In this document: positions 1 through 9,511 of the stretch, piece after piece
Position numbering within the stretch: the first letter of the stretch is position 1
How the letters are laid out: every line of letters begins with the position of its first letter
DNA from: Coffea arabica
Lineage: Eukaryota > Streptophyta > Magnoliopsida > Gentianales > Rubiaceae
Reading direction: 5' to 3'
DNA length: 64,000 nt
Assembly: GCF_036785885.1 (NCBI RefSeq)
Contig: NC_092323.1
Coordinates: 12,656,501-12,720,500 of the forward strand
Notes under the pieces: model-generated
Told to the model about the DNA's origin: nothing
Seen by the model: the letters and a program-made list of their open reading frames with translations, nothing else
Database searches by the model: none
Made by a program: the position numbers and the translations under genes

Positions 1-589
1 TATCAATTGACCCAACCCAACGAATGATATTAGATTAGCCATGGAAGCCCAACCCATATGCCTAACTACCTCCAACTGGGTCTGCCTAACGACCCCCAAC
101 TGGTACTGGCTAAGATGTAGTTTAGTTATTAAATTTTTTTCGAAAAAATAAAGTCAATTAGAAAAAATGTATGAGCTCTCATTGGTACTCGTTAAAATGT
201 AGTTTAGGTATTAAATTTTTTAAAAGTAAAGTTAATTAGAAAAAATGTATACATACAAGAAAGAGTAATAATTAGTAGTATATGCATTCGCATAATAGAT
301 TAGGTGTGATTTAAATGAACTAACAAGCGTCCATTGTGCATCCGTTACAAACACTCTTAAATTATTATGCAGCAACAACTCATTACACTTCTTTTCTGAC
401 AAAAATAATAAATATAGAAAATCACTAACTGATCTTGAAAGTATCCAAAGAAACCTATCAAAAGTTTTTAACTAATGGTAATGCCGACATCAATAGTTCG
501 TATCCAATCTTTTTCACTTGCAGAAATATATTACTAACTTTTTGTGCCCTAGATACTCCCTTGAGTCCCAAACCTCATTTCAAAGGTTG
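1..589. other. Gene-free AT-rich stretch with tandem repeat and scrap of the duplicated block
   Basis: No gene is visible. Bases 1-60 resemble 675-735 and 25235-25275 (the run 'tatcaattgaccca' followed later by 'ggaagccc'), so this looks like the edge of another copy of the duplicated block. Bases about 105-250 hold two diverged copies of a roughly 80-bp unit containing 'atgtagtttag', 'tattaaattttt' and 'aattagaaaaaatgtat'. The rest is simple AT-rich DNA. Confidence 0.6.
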
Positions 590-1344
590 GCCATGAAAAA
601 GACGGGCTAAAATGGAAGACCTTACTATGGGCTTGTAATTAAACTACATCTTTGATGTGGATGTTTCAAAGGAAAGGCCCGTATCAATTTGACCCAAGGG
701 ACGACATCAATACAAGCCACGGAAGCCCAAACAGCACGACAAATTTGCTTGCATTTCGATGTAAAGAATGTTTGGTAAAATATTTGGAGCAGTGCCATAA
801 TATTTTTTCTGACGTGATATAAATGTAATAAAAAAATACTTAGAAAACATGTTTACGATGCGAACATACAAACTCAAATTTTCTTTTGAGCAAATGTAAA
901 ATTTAATTAAGATCATCAAAGGAGCTTATACACGAGTTTCCTCATATATATTTAAGCATAACTGTAGACACAAACAACAAACAAAACTGATTGATATGAA
1001 CCTCCAATCTACATTCTACAATTGAATGCTTATGCATTTTCCTTTAAAATTCGGTCCTGCGCCAAATATGCTGAGATTGTTCGGGAGGCAAGAGATAGAT
1101 GAGAATCAAACTCATATTCGGATTTAATATAGAAATCTCACCATTCGTACTCATTGGCCTTTGCCTGAAATTTTCAGTTCTCTTCAAATGCAAGATGAAG
1201 AACTGAAAAACTTAAAGCTTGTGAAGTGTTCAAAACGATAAAGAATTAGTTGGTTTTCAATAGCTTAGACCATGTTTGAATTGCAGTATTCTACAGAAAA
1301 CTTTTTACGTTCTTTTATGAGCATATTTTTAATTATTTTTTAAA

Positions 1345-1348
<4 letters not shown>

Positions 1349-1396
<48 letters not shown>
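1349..1396. repeat. (TA)n microsatellite
   Basis: About 24 uninterrupted TA dinucleotides. A second, less regular TA/CA tract lies at 2232-2275. Confidence 0.95.
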
Positions 1397-1399
<3 letters not shown>

Positions 1400-1501
1400 T
1401 TATTACAATATATTTTTCTACGAAAATTTTTAAATGTAGCGATCCAAAAGGAACCTTAATAAATCTTGATGGTGCTGGAATAACAAATTGGCATCCTGAA
1501 T

Positions 1502-1930
1502 CTTCCTTGAACTTTGCGGTCTAAATGAACACGCATCACCAAGCGCTTTTCCTCAAGTACTTTTTTTTTAAAAGTACATTTCCTCAAGTACTTTTTTTTT
1601 TTTTTTTTCCTGACGGAGGGGGTATCCGGGCCATCGGATAAATCAGATCCGACTAATCCCCCACCAGTCCGAGAGGAGAGGCCCCATCCCCCGAACACGT
1701 TAATCATAGGACTCGAACCCTCACGGGAGACTGGATATAGGCTCTTAAGAAAGATGCCGTCACGGGGGGCCATTTCCTCAAGTACTTGAACGGCCCAAAT
1801 TGAGCAAACAAACCCTCCTTGAACTTTGCGGTCTCAATGAACACGCATCACCAATACCTTTTCCTCAAGTACTTTTTTTTGAAAAGTACATTTCCTCAAG
1901 CACTTGAACGGCCCAAATTGAGCAAACAAA
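1502..1930. repeat. Tandem duplication of about 115 bp, first copy split by a SINE
   Basis: The segment from 'ttccttgaactttgcggtct' to 'gagcaaacaaacc' occurs twice: 1502-1812 (with a SINE inside) and 1816-1930. Without the SINE each copy is about 115 bp. A single diverged copy is present in duplicate B at 34240-34322, so the tandem duplication happened after the segmental duplication, or one copy was lost from B. Confidence 0.75.
1594..1770 (-). mobile_element. tRNA-derived SINE with 17-bp target site duplication
   Basis: The element lies on the minus strand: a poly(T) tract at its left end (poly(A) tail) and a B-box-like 'gggttcgagtcc' on the minus strand (plus 1708-1719). It is flanked by the 17-bp direct repeat CATTTCCTCAAGTACTT at 1577-1593 and 1771-1787, the mark of target-primed reverse transcription. 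Its 3' region shares 'ggggattagtcgg' and a GTC-poly(A) end with the SINE at 52673, so they belong to related families. It is non-coding, and open frames through it are spurious. Confidence 0.85.
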
Positions 1931-2099
1931 CCCCTTCGTGATACTTGGCATTGTTTCACTTGAGGACCCAAACATTGAGATGCCACACTATGTCTTGTCT
2001 CCAGATCTGAGGCTCTAACCTGTAAAAAGACCAAAGGAGGAAAAAGTGCCAAATTTCCACGTATCATTTTTATCTACAGGCAAGTCATTTTTATCTACG

Positions 2100-3440
2100 T
2101 CTTTCTGCCAACCAAGCATGTGCCAGATATTGCTGTCCGACACTATAAAGGGGCGTTGCATGCTTCAACCTTCAAGGTTCATGTTTGAATGTTCATTCGT
2201 AAAATAAAGAAAACCTTTACATGTCAAAGCCATATATACATATATATATATATATACACATATATGTGTGTGTGTTTGTTAAAAAATTCTATGAATCTGT
2301 CTCCATCATTTGTACCATTCCTGCGACTAAAAAGATTGGTACGTAGTCATTTGGAGTTAAACATTTGAAGCAAATTTGATGAGACGGATTTTTCTTTGAG
2401 CAAGTTTATGAGATGATTTTCCAAGCAACTCTGAATTGTTAACCTTTTAAACCTGTAATGACTTTTGAAAAGCTTATATTACTTTGCACGAAATTTTCAT
2501 TATATTACATCTGCCAAAAAGCTTTTCCTCTTGTCCTGTACTTCAAAAGTAAACATCCAGAAAAAAGGGCAAAAAAAAAAAAAAAAAAACTAAAGGACAT
2601 GGATGAGTGGAGAAACCAGGCTAGAAAACGATGCATATGGTTTTGTCTTACTGTTTAACTTTTGTCTGTTCGCGGTTTAGAAATCTTTTCTCAGCGTCGG
2701 TCCAAATTAAACAATGAAACCTGATGTTACACGGAAACTATATCGTCCCAATCATGCCACGTAGTGTGTCTTGGAATAAACCTCATGTTAACACGTCCAA
2801 TCTATTTCACTGAAAATTTCAGTGAAAATTGCTGATAATAACATGGCGGATCTTGATTGATTAGCCCAGAATGCTGGTCGTCCTACGTTTTTATGATCGA
2901 TCACACCAAAAAAGTGGAACCCAAAAAAGCTCTACTTCAACTGATTAGACGTATAAAAGGTTTCACATTAGATTGCATCAGGTGAAAATACTTTTGTCGT
3001 ATATTTTTTAGATCAGTGGAAGTCTCCAATTGGCATATCAAGACGATCTAGTGATTATTGTGTAGTGGCAATGCCGTTTACTAGTGATTAATTAAGGTTA
3101 TATGTGACATCATATTGTGTTCTTTCTCAAATATATGTATTGCTTCTTAATCGAATATAGCCTTCGATGAAAAGAAATTATTATATTACCGACCATTGAA
3201 GGATGGACAAAGATAATGCTTAATTCTGCTCAATTTTTTTAATTATACAAAAGTGGCCCTTGTGGTGGGATATGACCTTGAATTACCACTTCATGTATGA
3301 AACCAAATAATTATATTTCATTGAATTTGACCACAACCTATATATATTTCTTACTTATGGCGTTTGATTTGGTGGAATTTCCATGAAACATAAAACTTCA
3401 AACTAAAAGATCATCGGGCTTCTGTATCTACTGGCTAACT
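2100..3440. other. Non-coding stretch of copy A
   Basis: No convincing gene. The first 600 bp align by eye with 34490-35080 of copy B. There is an (A)18 tract at 2572-2589. The remainder is AT-rich and unassigned. Confidence 0.5.
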
Positions 3441-3695
3441 ATAGAATATGAGCAAATCGGGAAAAATGTCATTAAACTATATACTTGTACTAGTTCAGGT
3501 CACTAAACTATTTTTTTAATAAAAAATGTCACCGACCTAACCAAAATGCATGTTTTATATCATTCAGTAAATGTTGACTGTCAAGACAAATGGAATGAAC
3601 ATCACATGTAGGGCTTGAAGGGCAAAATGGTTTAAAAATTTTAAACACGCTAAAGAAGCCACAATAGCCGACCCTTCAATTCAGAAGCTCAATTT

Positions 3696-4042
3696 ATGAA
3701 CACAATTGGGGTATCGGAGAAGCCATTGAGCTTGACGTACATTCACAGCAGGGGTGATAATCGGACAAGTTTGGATGGGACTTTGGTGTTTGATTCTGCC
3801 AATAAGGTATCGGCTAGTCACGTGTTGGGGTCGGGGAATTGTAAATTGAAGTACAATTATGTCCATGGCGGCCTCTGACCATCTTCAAACCCAGGTTCGA
3901 TTTTGCCAACAATTCGTGGGATCTTGCAATTTCGCGTAGGGTTTATGGCGATGATGTGTTCAGGGCTGCTTATTAGACCTCGAGTCAGAATTTGGGGCTT
4001 GAGTAGTTGAGCGATTCAAAATTGAACAGGTCGTTTAAGGTA
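3696..4042 (+). pseudogene. OEP24 (outer envelope pore protein 24) pseudogene fragment captured by a MULE
   Basis: Frame 1 begins [20 protein letters not shown] and continues through DSANKV and [14 protein letters not shown], characteristic of the C-terminal half of plant OEP24. This is a beta-barrel channel of the chloroplast outer envelope for triose phosphates and other metabolites. After GGL the frame shifts, and the next frame reads a diverged continuation (FKPRFDFANNSWDLAISRRVYGDD) with in-frame stops at about 3974 and 4006. It stops at 4042, just before 'gtattat', which may be an old donor site. The N-terminal half of the channel is absent. Frameshift, stops and truncation mean no working pore can be made; any role would be as non-coding RNA. 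Confidence 0.85.
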
Positions 4043-4783
4043 TTATATTGCTGTTTGATTTGTTGGTTGCTGTGTTGTTGATTTTTTATGAAGAATTTAT
4101 GGATCCATTTCAATGGTATAGTTCGAATGCAGTTTGATTTGAGCTAGCCTTGTTTGGATCGCATTTTCTTGGATTTTTTTGTAGAAAAATTACTGTACCG
4201 ATTTGATTTGATGCATGTAAGGAAAAAAAGATAATAGGAAAATGTGATCACAGAAAACGACGTAATTTTTGGGCAAAAAAAGGCTGTTCTGATGGGGCCT
4301 TAATTTTCCACCTTTTTAAACTTTAACTCGATTGCCTTCTACTACAACTAATCAATATTTTAGCATCTCCAAACCCACCTCATCACAAGCACATGCAAAG
4401 TATCGCCTTGCTGGGTTTCTAATGGTTTTTGTTCCACAAAGACAAATCGGAGATACTTCCTTATGTCTTGAAATCATGAAATTTCAACCTATCCACCAAA
4501 TCAGAGATTCCTAAATGGTTGGTAAACCCATATCAGATCTATGGTTTGAAAGGGAGAAGGAGCTGCCTATATTGTTTAGGGGTCGTTTATGAAGACAAAC
4601 TTCAATCAAAAAATTGAACTAACGAATTTACCCCTAAAAAATCAAGTTTGCAACTCACCTGACAGCAATTCCATTTGCCTTGATAATTAAATTAGACGAA
4701 ATGATACAAAACATGCATTTTAATTAGTTTAATGATATTTTTGGCGAAGAAAATATTTTAGTGACATGAACTAGAACAAGTGT

Positions 4784-5007
4784 CCTGCATAGGATAGTTA
4801 TACTGGGTTTCGTAGGGGGTCGTCACTTCTTAGTAGCAGCGGGCCTACTAGCTTGCCCTTGTGGGGTTGCCATCCCACATCGGTTCTTGGGGGGGTTTGG
4901 GGTTGGGTTTATAAGTCACTGGGAGGACCTCAAAAGTTACCGACTTTTGAGATTTCTTCTGGGATTAGGTTTATTAATCTAACTTTCGTCAAAAAAAAAA
5001 AAAAAAA
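4784..5007 (+). mobile_element. Retroposon (SINE-like) nested in the MULE right TIR
   Basis: A segment of about 224 bp ends in (A)17 and is flanked by the 13-bp direct repeat CTAGAACAAGTGT (4771-4783 and 5008-5020), and it interrupts the right TIR of the MULE. It holds 'tcccacatcg' (4873-4882) followed about 26 bp later by 'tttataag', which resembles the USE plus TATA layout of plant snRNA promoters. The same CCCACATCG motif is also common in plant TRIM-like repeats, so the likeness may be accidental. I see no clear tRNA A/B boxes, so the class is uncertain. Confidence 0.7.
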
Positions 5008-5299
5008 CTAGAACAAGTGTATAGTTCAGTGATATTTTGCACGATTTGCTCATAGAATATTCTTCCTTTCACGGTCTGATCACTTAGAAATATTTCGAAA
5101 AGAAAAAAAAAAAATTGCTTCGTAAAAACTGCCACGACAAGATCTACTTGATGATTTGCAACTTTATGCAAAGTGGAACGGACAAGAACAATAACAAACA
5201 AACAAACAAGCATAGCCCTTACACATTGTAAATGCATATATCCTATACTTTTTCTCTACCACTCCTAAAAAAATCCTAAACTTTAGTCCACATAGTTTC

Positions 5300-5307
5300 T
5301 ATATAAA
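5300..5307 (+). promoter_or_regulatory. TATA box of the MIZ1-like gene
   Basis: 'tatataaa' lies 58-65 bp upstream of the ATG at 5365. It leaves a 5' UTR of about 30 nt if transcription starts about 30 bp downstream. It would leave no leader for the upstream in-frame ATG at 5317, which is why the later start is preferred. Confidence 0.55.
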
Positions 5308-5364
5308 CTCCCAAGAATGCTGCAAACCAGTATCAACCTCAGACTTTATAGCCGCACAGTGATC

Positions 5365-6075
5365 ATGCCATACACAAAAATAAGCTCTACCACCACTCTT
5401 ACAAGCAGTGTCACCACAGTCGACTGCCAGAAACAAGTCCGATCGTGGCGGCTTCTCCGTTCTATCTTAGAGCTACTTATTCCTAGTTGCAATTGCGTCT
5501 TTGTTAAAGAAAATGAGTTGCAAGACAAAAAATGCTGTGACTACAGCTATTGCTATTATCGACAACCTAGTTTCTTCTCTAACACCACCATCAGTGGCAC
5601 CATATTTGGTCATCGACGTGGAAAAGTTAGCTTTTGTATCCAGGAAAACCCTAAATCCACCATCCCGATGCTTCTTCTTGAACTTGCTATATCCACAAGC
5701 ACACTTGCTAGGAAAATGAGAGGAGGGTTCGTCAGAATTGCCCTCGAATGCAATACGTGTGGAAATGGCACAGGCTCCTCTGATCTTCTTTCAATGCCCG
5801 TTTGGAGTATGTTTTGCAACGGAAGGGAAGTAGGGTTTGCTGTCAAAAAAAATCCCTCAAAAGTCGATATGGAGGTTTTGCAGCTTATGGAATCAGTTGT
5901 TGTAGGTGCTGGTACTCTACGTAGAGGAGAACTCAAGAGTGAAGATGATATTATGTACCTTAGAGGAAAATTCCAAAGAGTTCAAGCGTCATCAAATTCA
6001 GAATCATTTCATTTGATTGATCCAGATGGTAATGTTGGACAGGAATTCAGCTTTTTCTTCCTTAGGTCTCACTAA
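5365..6075 (+). CDS. MIZ1-like protein (DUF617, MIZU-KUSSEI 1 family)
   Basis: An intronless frame of 236 codons from the ATG at 5365; an earlier in-frame ATG at 5317 would add 16 residues but sits too close to the TATA box. Near the start comes TTVDCQKQVRSWRLLRSILE, a conserved family motif, then GTIFGHRRGKVSFCIQ, LLLELAI, GGFVRIALEC, CNGREVGFAVKKNPSK, the conserved MESVVVGAG, DDIMYLRGKFQRV, SESFHLIDPDGN and the C-terminal RSH. These cover the whole DUF617 domain without a break. Arabidopsis MIZ1 is needed for root hydrotropism and acts at the cytosolic face of the ER; most paralogues have no assigned role, so the function of this one is inferred only at family level. The last codons and 3' UTR have a relic copy at 37130. 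Confidence 0.9.
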   Translation: MPYTKISSTTTLTSSVTTVDCQKQVRSWRLLRSILELLIPSCNCVFVKENELQDKKCCDYSYCYYRQPSFFSNTTISGTIFGHRRGKVSFCIQENPKSTIPMLLLELAISTSTLARKMRGGFVRIALECNTCGNGTGSSDLLSMPVWSMFCNGREVGFAVKKNPSKVDMEVLQLMESVVVGAGTLRRGELKSEDDIMYLRGKFQRVQASSNSESFHLIDPDGNVGQEFSFFFLRSH

Positions 6076-6559
6076 AGATGGAAATCCAATTCATCCATGC
6101 ATATTGCTTCTTAATTTAGTAGCGTACTTGGTAGTGGTCAACAACTTTGTATCACTTTTTTGCTTTCTTTATATTCATTTTTTCCTTTTACTTGTCTTGC
6201 CACCCCCCAGGCGCTTTCTTTCGAGTTGTGCCTTCTTGTTGGCATTACTTTCTTGTCTGTACTATTAGTTTTGGGTGTCCAAGCAACCCAAATCCTGGTG
6301 ATCCGCTTGTAGAAAATGTTATAATATAATTATGTGAGGCCTTTTGTGCAGTTAGATTTTCCTTTTTATTTGTATTTTTATTGATCCTGTTTTTGTAGTT
6401 AATGTTAGCATCTTATGATTTCTGTATTATAGTATTGCCAAAATTTGGATATTGGTAATTTAAACCGAAACTCCTTCAATGCTTCTTTTGTCTTTTCCTC
6501 TTGCTCTTCCTTTTGTCTCTCTCCCTCTCTCTCTCTCTCAACCAAGACAACATACAAAA

Positions 6560-7189
6560 TAGGGGCGGAGTCAGAAAAAATTTTCAGTGGGAGTAAAAGC
6601 AACTCTAAAATTTTTTACCTACTCTTTGTTTAGTTTTTTAAGGAAAACAATATTCACCAACAAGTACAAATGATGCATATATTTCATAAAAAATATCAAA
6701 AAACAAACTCAAAATTATTAGTGTAATAATAATTTTATTTCAAAAGCAAACTAAACTATTTATAATTGCTTATGACGAGTTTTCATATTTTGATAACGGT
6801 TTACAACCTTTTCATTTTGAACTTCACGAAGTATATTTTTCTTAATATAAGTAACTAAACAATTATTCATCCAAGTGTCTTCCATTTTATTTTGTAACCG
6901 ATTCTTCACTATATTCATCATTGAAAAAATCCTTTCTACAGTAGTTGTAACAACAAGTAAAATCAAAGACAACTTTAAAAGCATATAAACCAATAGATAC
7001 ACAACTCCAATGGGCACACTTCAAATTACATCAAATTTTTATAGGTATTATAGAAATTTAAGGGGACAGTGGAGGCCTATAAACCAATAGATACACAAAA
7101 CTCCAGGGAGTACAGTTGAAATTACATCAAATTTTTATAGGTATCATAGGAATTTAAGGGCCCAGTGCCCCAGTGTAAATCCGCCACAG
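6560..7189 (-). mobile_element. hAT element remnant with transposase C-terminal domain
   Basis: The minus-strand frame 7017-6760 (85 aa) includes TTTVERIFSMMNIVKNRLQN, the dimerisation region at the C-terminus of hAT transposases of the TTF/ZMYM type; the rest of the transposase is missing. The ends are TAGGGGCGGAG on the left and the complement of CTGTGGCGGAT on the right. They are flanked by ATACAAAA at 6552-6559 and 7190-7197, the 8-bp duplication expected for hAT. Copy B keeps the empty site (gtacagaatataac, about 37577-37590), which confirms the insertion. Confidence 0.8.
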
Positions 7190-7561
7190 ATACAAAATAT
7201 AACTAGTGTACGGATTGTTAGAGGTAGACAAAACTCGAATAAATGAAATTATAAACATATATCTAGAGCTTATACAAGAAATCAATATATGAAATTATTG
7301 GGAGTTGCCTTTTTCTTTATTGAGCTTTTTCTTTTTGGCGCAATAATAGTTGCCTGCTGACTACTTGATTCTGTGCTCCTAAGCCGGCCATAAGCACTGA
7401 AATGATTTGTCAGATTTGAGGAACTTCTTCTTAAATACAATTTATGGCTAGCACAAACAAATCAAGCAACTAACTGATTAGAAGTTCCCCAAAAAAATAT
7501 ATTAATTTTAAATCTACTTATAGAATGAATAACAGATATAATATCAAACCATGATCATAAG

Positions 7562-8272
7562 CAGAGGCGGATCTACAATGGGGGCACTGGAGGCACATGC
7601 CCTCACTGCCCCCAAATAATTCTACTGTGATCTAAGTAATTTTGAGAATTTTTCAGTTGTGCCCCTATTATGACCCATGCAATTTTGAGAAATTTTTAAT
7701 TATGCCCCATTATGTTGTTTAGCAGTAAATGTAAATATAATTAGTTTGTAACTTAATGGAATTGAAATGTTACAAAATTCAAAACAATGGCCCTTTTACA
7801 TCAATAAAATAAATTTTATGAATTTTTTAAAACAAAAGTAAAGATATAGAGTAATTGTACATGTTCCTTAGTTAAAATAAAGTAAATTTAATTTTTTCCA
7901 ATACAGTGTAGGTGACTTTTTTAATAGAATAAGAAATTTTATATCCTTGTGCCTTACAAATCTACAGGTCTATGGTTACTTTAAAAGATTTTTTAAAACT
8001 TTTTAAAGAAAATTATTGTGTTATTATATGATTTTGTGTTATATTACCCATTAAATAAAAAGTTTTATGTTGGTTCGAGCAACTACTTGGTAGGCCTAGT
8101 AGTTGCTCCAAGACCAATGAAAAAGTTTCACATGAATATACAAGGGTCTCGATAAATAAATGCAATACATTTTATGTGAATATTGTTGTTATGTATTATT
8201 TTTAGGAAAGACAAAGAAGAAAATTTGATATTATTTTTGCCCCACTAACAATTATTTCTGACTTCACCACTA
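7562..8272. mobile_element. Non-autonomous hAT-like element
   Basis: The ends CAGAGGCGGAT and the complement of TAGTGGTGAAG form imperfect inverted repeats. The flanking 8-mers ATCATAAG (7554-7561) and ATTATAAG (8273-8280) differ at one base, consistent with an old 8-bp target duplication. The interior is AT-rich with no transposase. At 8077-8110 it holds an 11-bp perfect dyad, GAGCAACTACT...AGTAGTTGCTC. Confidence 0.65.
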
Positions 8273-8760
8273 ATTATAAGTACACATGATAATTAAAGAA
8301 CAAGGGATGTTAGCTCTAATAGATATAACTTGATCAGAGCATCTGCAAATCATAAAAATTAGAGAAATATCGAGACATAAGGTATAAGGGAAAGCAAAGA
8401 GAACCAAGGAAATCATAATAGTTGCATATAAAGTCTATGCTTGCATCGATCCTTTACGTGCTTCTTATTTTATTTATTCTTTCGGTATGTATAAATACAT
8501 ACTTTACGGATTTTTGGTAATGGGAAAGAACTTCATCATTTTTTTTTTGATGCTGTTGCTGCACAGGAATGAATTAGATAAGAAACAGTAGAAAGCAAAC
8601 AAACTATAACGATAGTAGGAGTATTTTCTTTGAGAAACGGAATTTGCCTATCAAGTGCCACTTTGAGCTGTACAGAACACCACGTGGATTCACAATATTA
8701 TAAAGCATCTCCTTACTAATTCAACCTTGGAAAAGGCATTACTTGTTTTTTGTCGTATTA

Positions 8761-9003
8761 CTCCCCCATTCCATTCAAGATGTCATACTTTATTTTTTGG
8801 CTGTTCCAAAATATTTGTCATGTTTGATATTTTTAACTATTTTATATCATTTCAAATGTGGTAGGATTGTTTTCTACTTCTTACTTTGACCAACATATAA
8901 TTAAGAGCAAAAATTAAATAAAAGGAAACATTTTTTGGTGGAGTGTACTGTGTACAAAAAGCATATATCCCCAAACATGATTAAATATATGGGACAGAGG
9001 AAG
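8761..9003. mobile_element. Stowaway/mariner-type MITE
   Basis: The element is 243 bp. Its left end (ctcccccattccattcaaga) pairs with its right end (tatgggacagaggaag); both fit the Stowaway consensus CTCCCTCCGTCCCA. It is flanked by TA at 8759-8760 and 9004-9005. Confidence 0.75.
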
Positions 9004-9150
9004 TATGATTTTTTAAAGTATTAATAATGAGTATTAATTTGCGGGAAGAAATAAAGGATCAGTTTAAGCTATTTTGATGATAGGAAACTATTTCAAAACA
9101 ACAAACCGTCCAGGACAAACAACAACACATTGGAAAATATGAAAAGGTTT

Positions 9151-9297
9151 TGTTAGGAGAATATTAGTATTCTTGTAGATAATATATTAGTAAGGGTATT
9201 CTTGTAAATAGTCGGTTAGGTTTGTACTCCTATAAATACTAGTTGGTCACTCATAATACGGTGACTAGATGTTTTCCTCCCAAGATACCTGTTGATA
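9151..9297 (+). repeat. 5' LTR of young copia element
   Basis: 147 bp, beginning TGTTAGG and ending TTGATA (the partner LTR ends TTGACA; this is the only difference seen between the two). A TATA box, 'tataaata', lies at 9231-9238. The 5-bp target duplication GGTTT is at 9146-9150. A methionyl-tRNA-type primer binding site, 'tggtatcagagca', starts at 9298, directly at the LTR edge. Confidence 0.95.
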
Positions 9298-9354
9298 TGG
9301 TATCAGAGCAAAAGTCCTAGGGTTAGGGTTAAACATCTAGCAAAGTTTTGGTCA

Positions 9355-9486
9355 TCGCGACTGTTCACGCGATACTGTTCATCGCGACTATTCACTGTTC
9401 ATTGCATACTGTTCATGCGACACTGTTCACTGTTCACGGCACTGTTCACGCGGCGCTGTTCACTGTTCACGCGCTGTTCATCTCGA
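9355..9486 (+). repeat. Tandem 'ctgttcac' array in the copia leader
   Basis: Between the primer binding site and the coding frame there are about ten copies of ctgttca(c/t), often as 'actgttcacg' or the doublet 'ctgttcactgttcac', separated by short GC-rich spacers. It lies in the untranslated leader of the element. Confidence 0.85.
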
Positions 9487-9511
9487 GTTTTGACCTTTTC
9501 TTTGGTTTGAC

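Larger units (their letters stand above)
3450..5051. mobile_element. Mutator-like element (Pack-MULE type) carrying an OEP24 fragment
   Basis: Imperfect terminal inverted repeats of roughly 130-150 bp are visible: the left end (gagcaaatcgggaaaaatgt..., 3450-3600) matches the reverse complement of the right end (4690-5051, itself split by a retroposon). The element is bounded by a perfect 9-bp target site duplication, ATAGAATAT at 3441-3449 and 5052-5060, the length made by MULE transposases. No transposase frame is present. The interior holds a degraded OEP24 fragment, which makes this a Pack-MULE. Whether the fragment is still transcribed cannot be seen. Confidence 0.85.
590..8400 (+). repeat. 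Segmental duplication, copy A (partner of 25110-38400)
   Basis: Collinear blocks shared with copy B, seen by eye: 590-720 with 25110-25260; 1110-1215 with 28060-28165; 1455-1560 with 28935-28967 plus 34223-34300; 1930-2200 with 34335-34680; 2340-2700 with 34755-35070; 6060-6410 with 37135-37470; 7225-7380 with 37635-37810; 8285-8400 with 38290-38400. Order and orientation are conserved and similarity is roughly 70-85 percent, so this is an old direct duplication. Copy A keeps the intact MIZ1-like gene. Inserts private to A include a SINE, a MULE and two hAT elements. Confidence 0.8.

Noticed and set aside
1456..1773. 105-codon minus-strand frame
   Set aside because: It passes through the SINE, its poly(A) and the tandem duplication; no protein sense.
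5317..5364. Upstream in-frame ATG as the MIZ1-like start
   Set aside because: It lies only 10-17 bp after the TATA box, so it would precede the expected transcription start; conserved family sequence begins after the ATG at 5365.
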